Positions 4,653 through 6,974 of a stretch of 6,974 bases of DNA are shown one piece after another; the stretch's first letter is position 1, and each line of letters begins with the position of its first letter. Below the pieces are notes generated by a model. The model searched no databases, was not told where the DNA came from, and saw nothing but the letters and a program-made list of their open reading frames with translations. The position numbers and the translations under genes were made by a program. The stretch comes from Paracoccaceae bacterium (GTDB lineage: Bacteria; Pseudomonadota; Alphaproteobacteria; Rhodobacterales; Rhodobacteraceae): assembly GCA_007128995.1 (NCBI GenBank), contig SKWJ01000035.1, forward strand, positions 1-6,974. The letters run 5' to 3'.

Positions 4653-6466
4653 TCAACAGTCACCGATTTCGCCAGATTGCGCGGCTGGTCCACATCGGTC
4701 CCCCTGTGCAACGCAGTGTGATACGCGATCAACTGTGCTGGAATTGCATAAATGAAAGGCGCAATGAACTCGGGAATTGCGGGCATCTGCACCCGATACG
4801 GGACATCACCAGCCTGTGTCAGTCCAGCCAAATCCGAAATCAATATGACCTTGCCATGGCGCGCCATGACTTCCTGCATGTTTGAAACTGTCTTTTCGAA
4901 CAATGCATCAGAGGGTGCGAAAACAATGACTGGCAACTCTTTGTCAACCAGCGCAATAGGCCCGTGCTTTAGCTCACCTGCTGCATAAGCTTCAGCATGT
5001 ATATAGCTGATTTCCTTCAATTTTAGTGCGCCCTCCATTGCCAAGGGAAACATTGTGCCACGCCCCAGAAACAGCACGTCACGCGCCTGCGACAACGTCT
5101 CTGCAAGGTTGCGGATTTCGCCCTCGCGGTCCAGGGCCTGGGCGACAAACCCCGGGATCAGGCGCAACTCGGCCAGCCGCGCCTTGCACCCCTCGGCGCT
5201 GAGCACGCCGCGCTGCCAGCCTGCCCTTAGCGCCAGAAGCGCCAAGACCTGCAACTGGGCGGTGAAGGCCTTTGTCGAGGCGACACCTATCTCGGGTCCC
5301 GCATGAATGGGCAGCGCGACATCGCTTTCGCGCGCGATCGACGAGGTGGTGACATTGACGACCGAGACCACTTGGCCGACATGTCGGCGCGCATGGCGCA
5401 GCGCAGCAAGTGTATCTGCCGTCTCTCCTGACTGGCTGACAAACAGCGCCATGTTTGCAGGTCCAAGCACCGGGTCTCGGTAGCGGAACTCTGATGCAAT
5501 ATCGATTTCGACAGGCAGACCGGCAAGCTTCTCGAACCAGTATTTCGCGACCTGACAGGCATAAAAGGCAGTTCCGCAGGCCACCAGGATCAACCGATCG
5601 GTCTGCTTGAAATCCAGTGTTTCCGGCAGGTTCAAACCGTCAGGCGTGTTTCCGACATATTGCGCCATCGCGCTTTGCAGAATCGACGGCTGTTCGGCGA
5701 TTTCCTTGGCCATGAAATGCTTGTGTCCGGATTTGTCGATCCGGGCGGCCTCGAGTGTGATACGCGTGACAGGTCGGTTGGTCTGCTTGTCCTCGGCATC
5801 GAAAATCATGGCCCCGCTCCGCGACAGGACAGCCCAGTCACCCTCTTCCAGATAGGTTACACGGTCGGTCAATTCGGCAAGCGCAATCGCATCGGACCCA
5901 AGATACATTTCACCGGCACCATGCCCGATACACAAAGGAGAGCCGCGCCGCGCACAGATCATCAAATCCTCTTCCCCTTCAAACAAGAAGGCGAGCGCGA
6001 AAGCACCTTCCAGTTGTTCAAGGGTGTGGCGCGCCGCTTGGGTGGGTGTCATGCCTTCGTCAAGATAGTGACTCGCCAGCTGGACGATCGTTTCGGTATC
6101 TGTCTGGCTTGTGAACTCTGCGCCCTGCGCTTCAAGCTGTTCCCTCAAGGCGCGAAAATTCTCGATGATCCCGTTGTGCACCACCGCAACACGTCCGGCC
6201 CGGTGCGGATGTGCATTTGCCACTGTTGGCTCGCCATGGGTGGCCCATCTGGTATGCCCGATCCCGGATCTGCCCGGCAGCGGATCATGCACAAGGATAT
6301 CGGACAGGTTGATCAGCTTGCCAACAGCGCGCCGTATGTCCAGCCGCCCCTTGTTCAGAGTGGCTATGCCGGCACTGTCATAGCCGCGGTATTCCAGACG
6401 TTTGAGGGCATCATGTATCTGTGGCGAGACTTCATGCGTACCAAGTATGCCGATGATCCCGCACAT
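4649..6466 (-). CDS. glmS: Glutamine--fructose-6-phosphate aminotransferase (isomerizing)
   Basis: This 605-aa cytoplasmic enzyme makes glucosamine-6-phosphate from fructose-6-phosphate and glutamine, the first committed step to UDP-GlcNAc. The N-terminal class II glutamine amidotransferase domain begins MCGIIGILG with the Cys2 nucleophile (Cys1 after Met removal). It includes RGYDSAG (27-33), HTRWATHGEP (71-80), HNGIIEN (97-103) and TDTET (122-126). Two SIS sugar-isomerase domains follow: ACGTAFYA (296-303), SQSGETADT (344-352) and EIGVASTKAFTAQ (392-404) in the first; GRGTMFPLAMEGALKLKEIS (468-487) and GELKHGP (497-503) in the second. The C-terminus NLAKSVTVE (597-605) carries the active-site lysine K600. 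The length matches E. coli GlmS (609 aa). It starts 5 bp after the glmU stop, and AGGG inside the last glmU codons, 9 nt before the ATG, serves as its ribosome binding site. No glmS ribozyme is possible in such a short spacer. Confidence 0.98.
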   Translation of the reverse strand: MCGIIGILGTHEVSPQIHDALKRLEYRGYDSAGIATLNKGRLDIRRAVGKLINLSDILVHDPLPGRSGIGHTRWATHGEPTVANAHPHRAGRVAVVHNGIIENFRALREQLEAQGAEFTSQTDTETIVQLASHYLDEGMTPTQAARHTLEQLEGAFALAFLFEGEEDLMICARRGSPLCIGHGAGEMYLGSDAIALAELTDRVTYLEEGDWAVLSRSGAMIFDAEDKQTNRPVTRITLEAARIDKSGHKHFMAKEIAEQPSILQSAMAQYVGNTPDGLNLPETLDFKQTDRLILVACGTAFYACQVAKYWFEKLAGLPVEIDIASEFRYRDPVLGPANMALFVSQSGETADTLAALRHARRHVGQVVSVVNVTTSSIARESDVALPIHAGPEIGVASTKAFTAQLQVLALLALRAGWQRGVLSAEGCKARLAELRLIPGFVAQALDREGEIRNLAETLSQARDVLFLGRGTMFPLAMEGALKLKEISYIHAEAYAAGELKHGPIALVDKELPVIVFAPSDALFEKTVSNMQEVMARHGKVILISDLAGLTQAGDVPYRVQMPAIPEFIAPFIYAIPAQLIAYHTALHRGTDVDQPRNLAKSVTVE

Positions 6467-6471
6467 ATGAC

Positions 6472-6974
6472 TTAGCCCTGCCCTTTTGTCGACTTGCTTG
6501 CGCGAAGCCGGTCCATCAAACGTTTGCCAAGGCCGAGTTTCGTGTCCTGTCGTGCGCGCCCGAGGGCCAGCGCACCATCGGGGACATCCGAGGTAATGAC
6601 CGACCCCGAGCCAGTCATCGCTTCGGCGCCGACACGCACTGGTGCGACCAGCATGGTTGATGACCCGATAAATGCCCCCTCGCCGATGTCTGTGCGGTGC
6701 TTGAACACGCCGTCATAGTTGCAGGTCACGGTTCCGGCCCCAAGATTCGCCCGTGCCCCGACCGTTGCATCCCCGACATAGGAGAGATGATTGACCTTCG
6801 CGCCCTCGCCCAGTTCGGCATTCTTGATCTCGACAAAATTGCCGATGCGCACATCCTCGGCAAGTTCCGTGCCGGGTCTGAGCCGCGCATAGGGGCCGAC
6901 CACGGCGCCTGTGCTGACATGTGCGCCTTCCAGATGACTGAAGGCCCGGATCTGCGCGCCGCTTTCTACCGTGA
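6472..6974 (-). CDS. glmU: Bifunctional GlmU, C-terminal acetyltransferase part
   Basis: Partial gene: the frame is open to the right edge ([16 protein letters not shown]...), so the start and the N-terminal uridylyltransferase domain lie outside the window. The visible 166 residues are the left-handed beta-helix domain, which acetylates glucosamine-1-phosphate with acetyl-CoA before the N-terminal domain makes UDP-GlcNAc. Repeated hexapeptides (such as VRIGNF, LGEGAK, VGARAN, IGEGAF) show the helix. The segments [25 protein letters not shown] and [11 protein letters not shown] match E. coli GlmU and keep the active-site Arg, Lys, His, Tyr and Asn. The C-terminus ends in a basic tail. It is the first visible gene of the glmU-glmS-AlkD-like cluster, 5 bp from glmS; the promoter is outside the window. 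Confidence 0.97.
   Translation of the reverse strand, partial: TVESGAQIRAFSHLEGAHVSTGAVVGPYARLRPGTELAEDVRIGNFVEIKNAELGEGAKVNHLSYVGDATVGARANLGAGTVTCNYDGVFKHRTDIGEGAFIGSSTMLVAPVRVGAEAMTGSGSVITSDVPDGALALGRARQDTKLGLGKRLMDRLRASKSTKGQG
6476..6479 (-). promoter_or_regulatory. Ribosome binding site of glmS inside glmU
   Basis: AGGG on the minus strand, within the last codons of glmU, lies 9 nt before the glmS ATG (6466-6464). Because it is translated as part of glmU, glmS initiation may depend on glmU translation. Confidence 0.5.

Noticed and set aside
6467..6471. glmS ribozyme upstream of glmS
   Set aside because: That element is known from Firmicutes and relatives, and the glmU-glmS spacer is only 5 bp.
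5660..6475. 271-codon open frame on the plus strand opposite glmS
   Set aside because: It lies wholly antisense to a clear glmS, has no recognisable protein character, and is explained by codon bias of the real gene.

Overview
The window looks like a chromosomal segment of an alphaproteobacterium, most likely of the order Rhodobacterales. This rests on protein character (the PAS_5-type protein, and the wording of GlmS, GlmU, Gmk and HisA), moderately GC-rich codon use, and a full CtrA-type site (TTAA-N7-TTAAC) upstream of one gene. The assignment is by recognition, not by a search. I see no mobile element, CRISPR array, tRNA, rRNA or sign of recent transfer. Most of the window is housekeeping.

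Left part (1-2102): the C-terminal part of an AI-2E/UPF0118-family membrane transporter runs rightwards off the left edge. It converges on fau (5-formyltetrahydrofolate cyclo-ligase), with a 33-bp gap that holds an imperfect hairpin. Upstream of fau on the same minus strand lies gmk (guanylate kinase), 131 bp away. Gmk supplies GDP for nucleic acid and nucleotide-signal synthesis. Fau returns 5-formyl-THF to the one-carbon pool that feeds purine and thymidylate synthesis.

Middle (2103-3926): a 418-bp divergent intergenic region separates gmk from a 194-aa single-domain PAS protein on the plus strand. It contains the CtrA-like box about 100 bp before the PAS start, and two mutually exclusive short hairpins next to the PAS ribosome binding site. 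hisA (histidine biosynthesis, fourth step) follows 98 bp downstream with its own strong Shine-Dalgarno and a possible promoter. No other his gene is in view.

Right part (3915-6974): a minus-strand cluster reads glmU (3' part only), glmS, then an AlkD-like DNA glycosylase gene. glmU and glmS are 5 bp apart and together provide the route from fructose-6-phosphate to UDP-GlcNAc for peptidoglycan and LPS, except for the GlmM step, which is not in view. glmS and the AlkD-like gene overlap by 4 bp (ATGA), which suggests translational coupling of a DNA repair gene to cell-wall precursor synthesis. The repair gene and hisA converge and overlap by 12 bp.

I did not find a clear new biological system. 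The best leads are the CtrA-type box before the orphan PAS protein and the glmS/AlkD-like overlap.
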